DNA of 64,000 bases from VRUE01 sp036271315 (GTDB lineage: Bacteria > Actinomycetota > Thermoleophilia > Solirubrobacterales > 70-9). The notes under the pieces were generated by a model. That model did not search any database. It saw nothing but the letters and a program-made list of their open reading frames with translations, and had not been told where the DNA came from. Positions 50,509 through 63,715 of the stretch are shown piece by piece. Position 1 is the stretch's first letter. Each line of letters opens with the position of its first letter. The DNA lies in the NCBI GenBank assembly GCA_036271315.1, contig DATBAV010000005.1, positions 1-64,000 of the forward strand, in the 5' to 3' direction. The position numbers and the translations under genes are program-made.

Positions 50509-51362
50509 TGAAGATCCTCGTCACAGGTGCCGGTGGAATGCTCGGGCGCGACGTCGTCCTCGCCGCCGGCAACGCCGGCCACGACGTGGTCGGCTTCGGC
50601 CACACCGAGCTCGACGTCACCGATCCGGCGGCACTCGGGGCGAAGTTCGAGCTCGAACGGCCCGACGTGGCGATCAACTGCGCCGCCTGGACCGACGTCG
50701 ACGGGGCCGAGGAGTCCGAGGAGGCGGCGCTTGCGGTCAACGGAGCGGCCGCCGGCAACGTCGCCGCCGCGGCCGCCGCGGTCGGTGCCAGCGTCGTCTA
50801 CGTCTCCAGCGACTACGTCTTCGACGGTAGCAAGGGGGCGCCTTACGTCGAAACCGACCAGACCGCGCCGCTCTCGGCCTACGGCCGCACCAAGCTCGCC
50901 GGCGAGGAGGCCACGGCGGCCGCCAACAAGCGCCACTTCGTCGTCCGTTCCTCCTGGCTCTTCGGCATCGGCGGCTCCAACTTCGTCGAGACGATGCTGC
51001 GCCTCGCCTCGACTCAGAACGAGGTCCTGGTTGTGCGCGACCAGGTCGGCTCGCCCACCTACACCTGGCACCTCGCCTACGGGATCGTCCGCCTGATCGA
51101 GGGGGTCGAGTTCGGCATCCACCACATGGCTGCCGGCGGCGCCTGTTCCTGGTACGACTTTGCCCGCGAGATCTTCGACCAGGCCAAAGTCGAGTGCCTG
51201 GTCCTCTCCGCCACCACGGACATGCTCGGACGCCCCGCACCCCGCCCCGCCTACTCGGCCCTGGAGAGCCAGCGCGAACACGCGATCGAGCTGCCGCCCT
51301 GGCGCGACGGCCTCTCCGCCTACCTTTCCCAGCGCACTGCCGAGCAGGAGGCCGCGGCGTGA
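50508..51362 (+). CDS. rmlD: dTDP-4-dehydrorhamnose reductase (RmlD)
   Basis: 284 residues. MKILVTGAGGMLGRDVV (NAD(P) binding), ELDVTDPAAL, NCAAWTDVDGAEE, VYVSSDYVFDGSKGAPYVETD, PLSAYGRTKLAGEE (YxxxK), VRSSWLFG and VRDQVGSPTYTWHLA are RmlD hallmarks. It reduces the 4-keto group to give dTDP-L-rhamnose. It is translationally coupled to rmlA (TGATG) and to rmlB (GTGA). Confidence 0.95.
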   Translation: MKILVTGAGGMLGRDVVLAAGNAGHDVVGFGHTELDVTDPAALGAKFELERPDVAINCAAWTDVDGAEESEEAALAVNGAAAGNVAAAAAAVGASVVYVSSDYVFDGSKGAPYVETDQTAPLSAYGRTKLAGEEATAAANKRHFVVRSSWLFGIGGSNFVETMLRLASTQNEVLVVRDQVGSPTYTWHLAYGIVRLIEGVEFGIHHMAAGGACSWYDFAREIFDQAKVECLVLSATTDMLGRPAPRPAYSALESQREHAIELPPWRDGLSAYLSQRTAEQEAAA

Positions 51363-52342
51363 AGCTGCTCGTCACCGGCGCCGCCGGCTTCATCGGCTCG
51401 ACCTACGTGCGCCTGGCCGGCGCCGAGCACGAGATCCGCGTGCTCGACAAGCTCACCTACGCTGGCCGCCGCGAGAACCTGCCCGAGGGAACCGAGCTGG
51501 TCGAGGGCGCGATCGAGGACCCCAAGGTCGTGCGCGAGGCGATGGAGGGCTGTGACGCGGTCGTCAACTTCGCCGCCGAGTCCCACGTCGACCGCTCGAT
51601 CGACGACCAGGACGCCTTCGCCCGCACCCACGTGATCGGCACCGGCACCCTGCTCGACGCCGCCCGCGAGCTCGGCGTCGGCCGCTACCTGCAGGTCTCC
51701 ACCGACGAGGTCTACGGCTCGATTGAGTCCGGCTCCTTCACCGAGACCTCGCCGCTCGACCCCTCCTCGCCCTACTCGGCGACCAAGGCGGCCGGCGACC
51801 TGCTGGTCACCGCCCACGTCCACACCTACGGCATCGACGCCTCGATCGTGCGCGGCTCCAACAACTACGGCCCGCGTCAGTACCCCGAGAAGCTGATCCC
51901 CCTGATTACGCTCAACGCCCTGCACAGCGACTCGCTGCCGGTCTACGGCGACGGCAAGCAGGTGCGCAACTGGCTCTACGTCGAGGACTTCTGCCGCGGC
52001 ATCCACACCGTGCTGGGCAAGGGCAAGGCCGGCGAGGCCTACAACGTCGGCGGGCCGGACGAGTGCGAGAACATCGAGGTGATCAAGCGGGTGATCGAGC
52101 TGACCGGCAAGGACGAGTCGCTGATCTCCTACGTCGCCGATCGCCCCGGCCACGACCGCCGCTACTCGCTCTCCTCGGCCAAGCTGAAGGAGCAGCTGGG
52201 CTGGGAGGCCGAGGTCCATTTCGCCGAGGGCCTGGAGAAGACCGTCGCCTGGTACCGCGACAACGAGGAGTGGTGGGGCCCGATCCGCTCCGGCGAGTAC
52301 CGCGAGTACTACGAAAAGCAGTACGGCAAGGCCCTCGGCTAG
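51359..52342 (+). CDS. rmlB: dTDP-glucose 4,6-dehydratase (RmlB)
   Basis: 327 residues from GTG 51359. LLVTGAAGFIGSTYVRL, NFAAESHVDRSIDDQDAFARTHVIGT, VSTDEVYGSIESGSF (catalytic D-E), PYSATKAAGDLLVTA (YxxxK), RGSNNYGPRQYPEKLIPLITLNAL, VRNWLYVEDFC and GHDRRYSLSSAKLKEQLGW. All RmlB catalytic elements are present. It produces dTDP-4-keto-6-deoxyglucose. The order rmlA-D-B-C is compact, with 1-4 base overlaps throughout. Confidence 0.95.
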   Translation: MKLLVTGAAGFIGSTYVRLAGAEHEIRVLDKLTYAGRRENLPEGTELVEGAIEDPKVVREAMEGCDAVVNFAAESHVDRSIDDQDAFARTHVIGTGTLLDAARELGVGRYLQVSTDEVYGSIESGSFTETSPLDPSSPYSATKAAGDLLVTAHVHTYGIDASIVRGSNNYGPRQYPEKLIPLITLNALHSDSLPVYGDGKQVRNWLYVEDFCRGIHTVLGKGKAGEAYNVGGPDECENIEVIKRVIELTGKDESLISYVADRPGHDRRYSLSSAKLKEQLGWEAEVHFAEGLEKTVAWYRDNEEWWGPIRSGEYREYYEKQYGKALG

Positions 52343-52890
52343 TGCTCGAGCGCCTGCCGACCAAGCTCGAGGGCGTCGTCCTGCTCGCGCCGACCGTCCA
52401 TGGCGACGAGCGTGGCTTCATGGTCGAGACCTATCGCCGCGACCTCTGGGCCGAGCACGGGGTAGAGGTCGAGTTCGTCCAGCACAACCACTCGCGCTCT
52501 TCGCGGGGCACCCTGCGCGGCCTGCACTTCCAGACCGAGCCCGGCCAGGCGAAGCTGGTCCGCTGCCCACGCGGCAGGATCTTCGACGTCGCCGTCGACC
52601 TGCGCCGCGGCTCTCCCACCTACGGCCAGTGGGAGGGCTACGAGCTCGACGACGAGGCCCATCGCCAGCTCTTCGTCCCGGTCGGCTTCGGCCACGGCTT
52701 CGCCGTGCTCAGCGAGACCGCCGACGTCACCTATCTCTGCTCGAGCACCTACGACCCCGCCACTGAGTCGGGCATCGCATGGGACGACCCCGGCGTCGGG
52801 GTCGAGTGGCCGGTCGACGACCCGCTCCTCTCCGAGCGCGACAAGACCGCGCCGACCCTCGCCGAAGTCGGCGAGACGCTTCCCTTCTAG
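52342..52890 (+). CDS. rmlC: dTDP-4-dehydrorhamnose 3,5-epimerase (RmlC)
   Basis: 182 residues from GTG 52342, one base overlapping the rmlB stop. The cupin fold is shown by ERGFMVETYRRDLWAEHGVEVEFVQHNHSRSSRGTLRGLHFQTEPGQAKLVRCPRGRIFDVAVDLRRGSPTYGQW and PVGFGHGFAVLSETADVTYLCSSTYDPATESGIAWDDP. The His in LRGLHFQ and the Asp in VAVDLR are the catalytic pair. It completes the dTDP-L-rhamnose set. Its stop overlaps the convergent glycosyltransferase by four bases. Confidence 0.95.
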   Translation: MLERLPTKLEGVVLLAPTVHGDERGFMVETYRRDLWAEHGVEVEFVQHNHSRSSRGTLRGLHFQTEPGQAKLVRCPRGRIFDVAVDLRRGSPTYGQWEGYELDDEAHRQLFVPVGFGHGFAVLSETADVTYLCSSTYDPATESGIAWDDPGVGVEWPVDDPLLSERDKTAPTLAEVGETLPF

Positions 52891-53762
52891 CGCCCGCGCG
52901 CCGCGGTGATGCCGAGGCTGACCGCGAGCTTGGCGCCGATCCCGGCGTAGACGGCCATGTTGACGAGCGGGTTGTGCTCAGCCGCGTCGAAGCGGCGGTA
53001 GAAGCGGCCCATGCCGCGGTGGAAGGCGATCTCTTGTTTTGGCGCCCGGCGCTTGCCGCTGGAGCCGCCCTTGACGTGCAGGGCGACCCCGGCCGGCTCG
53101 TAGAAGACCTTCCAGCCGGCCTGCCAGAAGCGCCGGCACCAGTCGAGGTCCTCCATGTAGAGCCAGTAGCCCTCGTCGAGCAGGCCGACCTCGCGCACCG
53201 CCTCGGCGCGGCAGAGCATGAAGGCGCCGTTGACGGCGTCGACCTCGCCGGGATCGTCGTCGCCGAGGTGGGTCGCCCGGTACTGGCTCAGCGACTCGCC
53301 GGCACCGTCGTCGCGGCCGATCCCGGTGAAGTGGGCGAGGGCGCTGAGCGGGGTGGGGAAGGAGCGCTTGCAGGCGTGGTCCAGCTCGCCCGATTCGGTT
53401 ACCAGCTTGCAGCCGACCATGCCGATCCGCTCGTCCGAGTACAGCCGCGCCAGCGAGGTGTCCAGGGTCTCGGCGTAGACCTCGGTATCGGGGTTGAGCA
53501 GCAGCACCGCTTTCGCCTCGTCCTCGCGCAGGACGACGTTGTTGGCGGCCGAGAAGCCGATGTTCTCGCGACGCAGCAGCCGTACCTCGGGAAACTCGCG
53601 CTCGACCATCTCCGGGGTCGTGTCGGGGCTGCCGCTGTCGACCACGGTCACCCGCATCGCGCCGCTCGCGGGATGCTCTCGCAGCGAGCGCAGGCAGCGC
53701 CGCAGCAGCTCTTCGGCGCCGTGGCTGACGATGACGATCTCGAGATCGAGCGGAGCGGGCAT
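52887..53762 (-). CDS. Family 2 glycosyltransferase, rhamnosyltransferase-like
   Basis: 291 residues. LEIVIVSHGAEELLRRCLRSL, VTVVDSGSPDTTPEMV, ENIGFSAANNVVLREDEAKAVLLLNPDTEVYAETL (NPDT metal site), VNGAFMLCRAEAVREVGLLDEGYWLYMEDLDWCRRFWQAGWKV. It is of the WbbL/RfbF GT2 branch. It lies 12 bases downstream of the initiating transferase gene and probably adds the second sugar. Confidence 0.88.
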   Translation of the reverse strand: MPAPLDLEIVIVSHGAEELLRRCLRSLREHPASGAMRVTVVDSGSPDTTPEMVEREFPEVRLLRRENIGFSAANNVVLREDEAKAVLLLNPDTEVYAETLDTSLARLYSDERIGMVGCKLVTESGELDHACKRSFPTPLSALAHFTGIGRDDGAGESLSQYRATHLGDDDPGEVDAVNGAFMLCRAEAVREVGLLDEGYWLYMEDLDWCRRFWQAGWKVFYEPAGVALHVKGGSSGKRRAPKQEIAFHRGMGRFYRRFDAAEHNPLVNMAVYAGIGAKLAVSLGITAARGR

Positions 53763-53774
53763 CGGCTGGATTCT

Positions 53775-55271
53775 CTAGTAGGCGCCTTCGCCGCGGACGA
53801 TTGCCCGCGGCGTGCGCAAGAGGATCGCCAGATCGCCGGCGACCGAGAGGTTGTCGAGGTAGTCGCGCTCCATCGCCAGCCGCTCCTCGAAGGTGAGGTC
53901 GCCGCGCCCGTAGACCTGCATCGGCCCGGTCAGCCCCGGCTTGATCGCGAGGCGGGCGCGCTGGCGCTCGTCATAGAGAGCGACAACCGCCTCCTCCTCG
54001 GGCCGCGGCCCGACCAGCGACATATCGCCCCGCAGTACGTTGATCAGCTGCGGCAGCTCGTCGAGGCTGGTGCGGCGGAGCAGGCGACCGGCGCGGGTGA
54101 TCCGCGGGTCGTCGACGATCTTGAAGGCGGGCTCGTCGAGTTTCTCGAGGTCGACCAGCTCGGCCAGGCGCTCCTCGGCGTCGGTGACCATGGTGCGGAA
54201 CTTCAGCATCGTGAACGGCACCCCGTCCTTGCCCGCGCGCTTCTGGCGGAAGAAGACCGGCATGCCCGAGTCGACCACGATCAGCAGCGCGATCGCCGCC
54301 AGCAGCGGCGAGAGCAGGGTTAGCATCAGGCCGGAGACGAGCAGGTCGAGGCCGCGCTTCAGCGCCAGGGTCGAGCGCGGTGGATCGGAGAAGCGGAAGT
54401 CGAGTACCGGCAGCTCGGCCAGCCGGTTGAGCTCGATCCCCGGCCCGAGCAGGCCGTAGTGCTTGGGCAGGAAGGTGAGGCCGAGCCCGGCGCTCTTGCA
54501 CTCCTCGATCAGGTGCTCGACGTCGCGCTCGCCCATCTCCTGCTCGCCGACGACGACGCGCTCGACGTTGTGTGCGCGCGCCACCCGCGAGATCTCTTCG
54601 ATCGATCCCAGCCTTGGCAGCGACGCCTGCCGGTCCTTGTCGCGCGGGGCCGAGAGGTAGCCGACCAGTTGCAGGCGTGCCTCCGGATGGGTGGCGATCC
54701 GTCGCGCGACCACGTCGACCAGGCTGGCGGGCCCGATCACGATGCCGATCGCGACCCCGGTCAACCGCTGCCAGACGAAGCGCAGCACCGCGCGGGAGAC
54801 GAAGCAGGCAAGCACGGCGCCAATGCCGACGATGATCGCGCTCTTCGCCGACAGCGCCCCCCCAGGGCTCAGCCAGAGCAGGCCGTCGAGGACGATCGTG
54901 CCCAGGGCGCTGGCCGAGATCAGCGAGGGCAGCTCGTCGAGGGTGCTGTGGCGGATGCGCCGGTGGTCGTTGTCGTAGAGGCCGTGCAGCTTCAGCACCA
55001 GCAGCCAGGCCGGGGTGAAGAGCACCGCCCAGAAGAGCTTGGCCACGTCGGTGGTCGAGGTGAGGGCGGTGGCGACGCAGAGCGCCGCGAAGATCGACAC
55101 CCAGTCGCCGGCGGCAAGCAGGCGACGCAGCATCGCCCCGCGCCGGCGCGAGCCGCTGGGACCGGTGAGCCCGAGCCGGCTCGCCATCTCGGTCTGGGCG
55201 CGAGTGGATGCTTCCGGCGCCGTAGTCGCTTCGGCCTGTCCCTGAGTCTCCTCACTGGTCTTGGCGCTCAT
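53775..55271 (-). CDS. Polyprenyl glycosylphosphotransferase (initiating enzyme)
   Basis: 498 residues from ATG 55271, overlapping the stop of the upstream gene by one base. About four or five membrane helices (GDWVSIFAALCVATALTS, LFWAVLFTPAWLLVLKLHGL, TIVLDGLLWLSPGG) are followed by a CoA-binding-like domain. A fifth helix, RGLDLLVSGLMLTLLSPLLAAIALLIVV, precedes the catalytic bacterial sugar transferase domain with FFRQKRAGKDGVPFTMLKFRTMV, DELPQLINVLRGDMSLVGPRPE and KPGLTGPMQVYGRG. It transfers hexose-1-P to undecaprenyl phosphate, starting the repeat unit. WbaP/CpsE class; the first sugar is unknown. Confidence 0.93.
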   Translation of the reverse strand: MSAKTSEETQGQAEATTAPEASTRAQTEMASRLGLTGPSGSRRRGAMLRRLLAAGDWVSIFAALCVATALTSTTDVAKLFWAVLFTPAWLLVLKLHGLYDNDHRRIRHSTLDELPSLISASALGTIVLDGLLWLSPGGALSAKSAIIVGIGAVLACFVSRAVLRFVWQRLTGVAIGIVIGPASLVDVVARRIATHPEARLQLVGYLSAPRDKDRQASLPRLGSIEEISRVARAHNVERVVVGEQEMGERDVEHLIEECKSAGLGLTFLPKHYGLLGPGIELNRLAELPVLDFRFSDPPRSTLALKRGLDLLVSGLMLTLLSPLLAAIALLIVVDSGMPVFFRQKRAGKDGVPFTMLKFRTMVTDAEERLAELVDLEKLDEPAFKIVDDPRITRAGRLLRRTSLDELPQLINVLRGDMSLVGPRPEEEAVVALYDERQRARLAIKPGLTGPMQVYGRGDLTFEERLAMERDYLDNLSVAGDLAILLRTPRAIVRGEGAY

Positions 55272-57283
55272 CAGCAGGTCCATTCCCCACGCAGGCATTG
55301 CGCCACCGGATTCAGTTCGCGCGCCTTTTCGAGGTCCGCCTGGGCGGCCTTGGCTTCGCCGGCCTCGTGCTCGACCCGCGAACGCAGGTAGTACCACTGC
55401 CAGTTGCGGTCCTCGCGTTCGATCGCGTGGCTGAAGTGCACGATCGCGACGGGGTAGTTCCCCTGGCGCTCGGCCAGCAGGCCGAGCTGCACGTAAGGGG
55501 AGGCTGCCCAGGGCTCGATCGAGCGAGCGGTTTCGGCATGGTCGACGGCGCTGCCGAAGTCTTCTCTCGCCGCGGCGGCCTGGCTGGAATCGATCTCGTG
55601 TTCGACCAGCAACGGTCCGACCAGGGCGATCGCCGAGACCCAGGCGAGGACCACAGCGGCAACGGTCAGACCGAAGCGCCGCCCGTCGGCCTTTGGGTTC
55701 GCCCGGCGCCGGGGGTCGGCGGCGAGCTGGTTGCAGCGGGCGGCGACCACCACGCCGGCAGCGAGGAAGAAGAACGCTCCAATGGCGGGGATCTCCCAAA
55801 ACCAGTCGAAGGCCGCCCCCACCGCAAAGGCAAGCATCGCCGCCAGCAGGGCCGCGTAGCGGTCGCGCTGCGGCTCGGGAGCGGCGCGCCAGGTGGCGAA
55901 GGCGCACCAGAGCAGCGTGCCGATCAGGGCGAGCACCAGCAGCCCGCCGACGATGCCCAGCTCGGCAAACGACTCGAGGTATAGAGAGTGCGCGTCGTGG
56001 ACCGGAAGTTCGATCGTGCGCAGTTGATTCCAGGAGAACTGGTAGGTCCCGGCCCCGTGGCCGAGGATCGGCTTTTCGCCGAAGGCTTCGATCGCCACTT
56101 TGTAGAACTCGTGGCGCCCGGCGCCCGAGAGGTCGGCGAAGTGCGCCTGCGGATTGCTTGGGAACTGGATGTCGGGGCTGGAGAACTGATGCCAGGCGCG
56201 GCCGCCGACGGCGGCGAGCGCCGCGATGACCACTACGGCCGCGGCGAGCGCGATGCCTTTCAGCACTCTCGGGTTGCGGGAGATCGCGACCGCCCGCCCG
56301 CTCAACCTGCCCTCGCGGCGCTCCTCCCAGCGCAGTGCGGCGAAGAGCAGCAGCGAGAGCGCGGTGCCGGCGAGCAGGATCAGCAGGACGGTGACGCCCT
56401 GGTCGATCGCCGCCTGGCCGCCGAGGTTGTCGGCGAGACTGTGGCGCGATTGCACGGCCAGAACGGCTGGGAGTGCCCCGAGCGCTCCAATTGCGAGCGT
56501 TGCCAGAAGCCAGAGCCGATCTCTCGAGAGGACGAGCAGGCAGCCGCAGGCGACCAGGAGGGAAAGCAGGCCACCGCGCGAGTAGGTGAAGTAGAGGGCG
56601 AGCAGGCTGGCGGGGATCAAGGCGACCGAGAGCCAGCGCAGGCTGGCGGAGAGGGCGCGGCGGCTGGTCCAGAGCATCAGTGCAATACCGATCCCAAAAA
56701 CCGCCCCGTTGGCGTTCCAGTAGCCAAGCGGATAGCTCAGTCGCGGTCCGCTGCCAACCGACTGGGAAACGTCGAGCACATGCGGCAAAAGGCGCCCACC
56801 AAGGCCGAGCAGCGCGACCAATGCCGCGGCAATTGTTAGACCTTCAGCGAAACGTTGGCGCCGTTCGTCGGTTTGGGCGATCAGGAACGCGGCAATGAAG
56901 AACCCGAGGTAGACCGCAACGCGGTCCGCCTCGATGACGCTCAGCTCAATCGACCCCGACCAGAGAGATGAGAGTGCACACAAAAGCGACAGACAGACGA
57001 TCAGTCCGCCTGCCCAGTACAACGGTCGCTCTGGCTTCACCGCCGAGCCAGCGCCAAAGACGAGCAGGGCAACCACGACCAGCCACACCGCAAGGCCGGC
57101 AATGTGACGACTGCTCACATCAAAGCCACCGCCAGCCAGGGCGAGGGCGCCGATCAGCGCAACCGGCGCTAGCAACGCCGCCGTTTGGTCTAACCTTGCG
57201 CGCGATGAACGTCGGGAAGCGCCATCGCCGGGCGCCGCAATGGGCGCGCCTTTCCTTGCTGATGTCAGTGATTGCTCTGGCAT
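55271..57283 (-). CDS. O-antigen ligase-like protein with C-terminal TPR (Wzy/WaaL family), copy 2
   Basis: 670 residues from ATG 57283 (TTG 57175 is an alternative). Ten to twelve membrane helices run from ALLAPVALIGALALAGG. The signature is LYFTYSRGGLLSLLVACG, and a periplasmic loop with FYKVAIEAFGEKPILGHGAGTYQFSWNQ...VHDAHSLYLESFAELGIVGGLLVL is the canonical Wzy_C pattern. A C-terminal TPR-like region (AREDFGSAVDHAETARSIEPWAASPYVQLGLLAERQGNYPVAIVHFSHAIER) may bind partners. This two-part design is common in actinobacterial O-antigen ligases. The ATG start overlaps the divergent secreted-protein gene by 79 bases. Confidence 0.85.
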   Translation of the reverse strand: MPEQSLTSARKGAPIAAPGDGASRRSSRARLDQTAALLAPVALIGALALAGGGFDVSSRHIAGLAVWLVVVALLVFGAGSAVKPERPLYWAGGLIVCLSLLCALSSLWSGSIELSVIEADRVAVYLGFFIAAFLIAQTDERRQRFAEGLTIAAALVALLGLGGRLLPHVLDVSQSVGSGPRLSYPLGYWNANGAVFGIGIALMLWTSRRALSASLRWLSVALIPASLLALYFTYSRGGLLSLLVACGCLLVLSRDRLWLLATLAIGALGALPAVLAVQSRHSLADNLGGQAAIDQGVTVLLILLAGTALSLLLFAALRWEERREGRLSGRAVAISRNPRVLKGIALAAAVVVIAALAAVGGRAWHQFSSPDIQFPSNPQAHFADLSGAGRHEFYKVAIEAFGEKPILGHGAGTYQFSWNQLRTIELPVHDAHSLYLESFAELGIVGGLLVLALIGTLLWCAFATWRAAPEPQRDRYAALLAAMLAFAVGAAFDWFWEIPAIGAFFFLAAGVVVAARCNQLAADPRRRANPKADGRRFGLTVAAVVLAWVSAIALVGPLLVEHEIDSSQAAAAREDFGSAVDHAETARSIEPWAASPYVQLGLLAERQGNYPVAIVHFSHAIEREDRNWQWYYLRSRVEHEAGEAKAAQADLEKARELNPVAQCLRGEWTC

Positions 57284-57789
57284 TGGCTTGCTTCCCCGCG
57301 CTCGCTCAGGCCGAATGCACAAGCTCGAGCTGCGTCCAGTACACCGAATCTATCCCCAAGCCCGAAGGTGAAAACACGCCTCAGGGCCACCAGAAAACCC
57401 CCGCGAAGGTCTCGAAGACCGGTAAGGACGGCAACTCGGAACCATCCCAGCCAAATGGCTCGAAGGGTGCGAAGGAAGCCGAAGGGTCAGAAGAAGGCGA
57501 AGCATCTGAAAAGAAGAGCGGGGCAGTGCCTGGTCACAGCGGCGACAATGGGCAGGGTAAACCAGGTGGCAGCACCCACGAGGGCGGCAAGAACGCCGTG
57601 AATCCCGGCGCTCAGAGCAAGTCGGGCGTCCAGGCTTCGAAGTCCAGCGATAGTGGCGGCTCCTCGCCGCTCGTTCCGATCCTGATCGCGATCGCCGTTC
57701 TCGCTGCCATCTCGGTGGCTGTGGTGACGATCAGGCAGCGCCGCCAGCGCGGCGGTCCCACGGCGACAGCCTCTCCCAAGGCAAACTGA
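57205..57789 (+). CDS. Exported low-complexity protein with C-terminal anchor, unknown
   Basis: 194 residues from ATG 57205 (ATG 57262 is possible). There is a signal peptide (LLMSVIALALACFPALAQA) and a CTSSSCVQY Cys pair. About 110 residues rich in Ser, Gly, Lys, Glu and Pro have almost no hydrophobics, and the end is a membrane span, LVPILIAIAVLAAISVAVVTI, followed by RQRRQR. The topology is a type I anchored wall-spanning linker. It may be a glycosylated stalk or a polymer-attachment protein. It is divergent to the ligase-like gene and two bases upstream of the hydrolase. Confidence 0.6.
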   Translation: MNVGKRHRRAPQWARLSLLMSVIALALACFPALAQAECTSSSCVQYTESIPKPEGENTPQGHQKTPAKVSKTGKDGNSEPSQPNGSKGAKEAEGSEEGEASEKKSGAVPGHSGDNGQGKPGGSTHEGGKNAVNPGAQSKSGVQASKSSDSGGSSPLVPILIAIAVLAAISVAVVTIRQRRQRGGPTATASPKAN

Positions 57790-57791
57790 TC

Positions 57792-58937
57792 ATGGACCAG
57801 GAGCGAAAGCGCCCACTTGGGCAGGCTCGTACGTGGCTGGTGGCCATCGTTCTTTGCCTGGCTTGCTCGGCAGCAGCCGCGCCCGCGGCGATGGCGCTGC
57901 CCAGCGGCTTCTGGGGCGTCTCGCCCCAGGCCACGCCGAGCATCGAACAATTCCAGCGCCTGCGTACCGGTGGGGTGGAAAGTGTGCGCATTCCGATCTC
58001 CTGGGCGGCGACGCAGCCACTCAGCGGCACGGAAACGAACTTCACCACACCCGATCAGCTCGTCGCGGGCGCCGCGGCGGCTGGTCTCAACGTGCTGCCC
58101 TTCGTCTACGACGCCCCTTCCTGGGCGGTCACCCAGGCTCGTGTGCCCGGCAGCAGCGCGAGGGCGCCGAAGACCCTGCCGGTCAAGACCGGCGCCCAGC
58201 GCAGCGCCTGGTCGAATTTCCTCAAGCTGGTGGTCGCTCGCTATGGCCCGGGCGGCAGCTTCTGGGCCGCGAACCCGGGCCTGCCGGAAAACCCGATCCG
58301 AACTTGGCAGGTCTGGAACGAGGAGAACTTCAAGTACTTCGTCACGCGGCCGAGTCCGGCCGACTACGGCAAGTTGGTCAACGTCTCCTATGCGGCGATC
58401 AAAAGTGTCGACCCCGGGGCGAAACTGATCCTCGGCGGTCTGTTCGCGCGACCGGGGGAAGCCAAGTTCAAGAGGAAGCCACCGGAAGCCTATTACGCGA
58501 CCGACTTCCTGGATCAGATGTATCGCCTCACACCGGGCATCAAGAGCAAGTTCACGGGCGTCGCCCTGCACCCCTACACCGCGAAGTACCAACTGCTCAC
58601 GCCCGAGATCGAAGAAGTTCGCACCGTCCTCAAGGCGCGACACGACCCGAACAAGAAGCTCTGGATTACCGAGATCGGTTGGAGTTCCGAACCGCCCGAT
58701 CCGGCCCATGACGCCTTCGCCAAAGGTCCTTCCGGGCAGGCAACGCAGCTGAAAGGCGCCTTCAACCTCCTGCGAAGCAAGGTGGCGAAATGGAAGCTGC
58801 AGCGGATCTATTGGTTCTCAGTCGACGACGCGCCTGGAATTTGCAACTTCTGCGGTGGCTCGGGCCTCTTTGGCCCTGGTTTCGTGCCGAAGAAGTCCTG
58901 GTTCGAATACGTCAAGTTCGCCGGCGGCACCCCCTGA
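57792..58937 (+). CDS. Secreted clan GH-A-like glycoside hydrolase, paralogue 2
   Basis: 381 residues with a signal peptide (WLVAIVLCLACSAAAAPAAMA). The barrel parallels the protein at 27611: GFWGVSPQATPSIEQFQRLRTGGVESVRIPISW, acid/base Glu in WQVWNEENFKYF, GVALHPYTAKY, nucleophile Glu in LWITEIGWSSE, and a Cys pair in GICNFCGGSGLFG. It is co-directional with the anchored low-complexity protein two bases upstream, so the two may work together at the cell surface. Trimming or release of the locus's polymer is inferred. Confidence 0.82.
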   Translation: MDQERKRPLGQARTWLVAIVLCLACSAAAAPAAMALPSGFWGVSPQATPSIEQFQRLRTGGVESVRIPISWAATQPLSGTETNFTTPDQLVAGAAAAGLNVLPFVYDAPSWAVTQARVPGSSARAPKTLPVKTGAQRSAWSNFLKLVVARYGPGGSFWAANPGLPENPIRTWQVWNEENFKYFVTRPSPADYGKLVNVSYAAIKSVDPGAKLILGGLFARPGEAKFKRKPPEAYYATDFLDQMYRLTPGIKSKFTGVALHPYTAKYQLLTPEIEEVRTVLKARHDPNKKLWITEIGWSSEPPDPAHDAFAKGPSGQATQLKGAFNLLRSKVAKWKLQRIYWFSVDDAPGICNFCGGSGLFGPGFVPKKSWFEYVKFAGGTP

Positions 58938-58974
58938 TCCCCGCCCGATCTAACTGCTGCGTAAGATCGGTGGG

Positions 58975-63678
<4,704 letters not shown>

Positions 63679-63715
63679 CCCTGCGTACCGGCCACCAGGC
63701 GGGATAATGCCCGCG

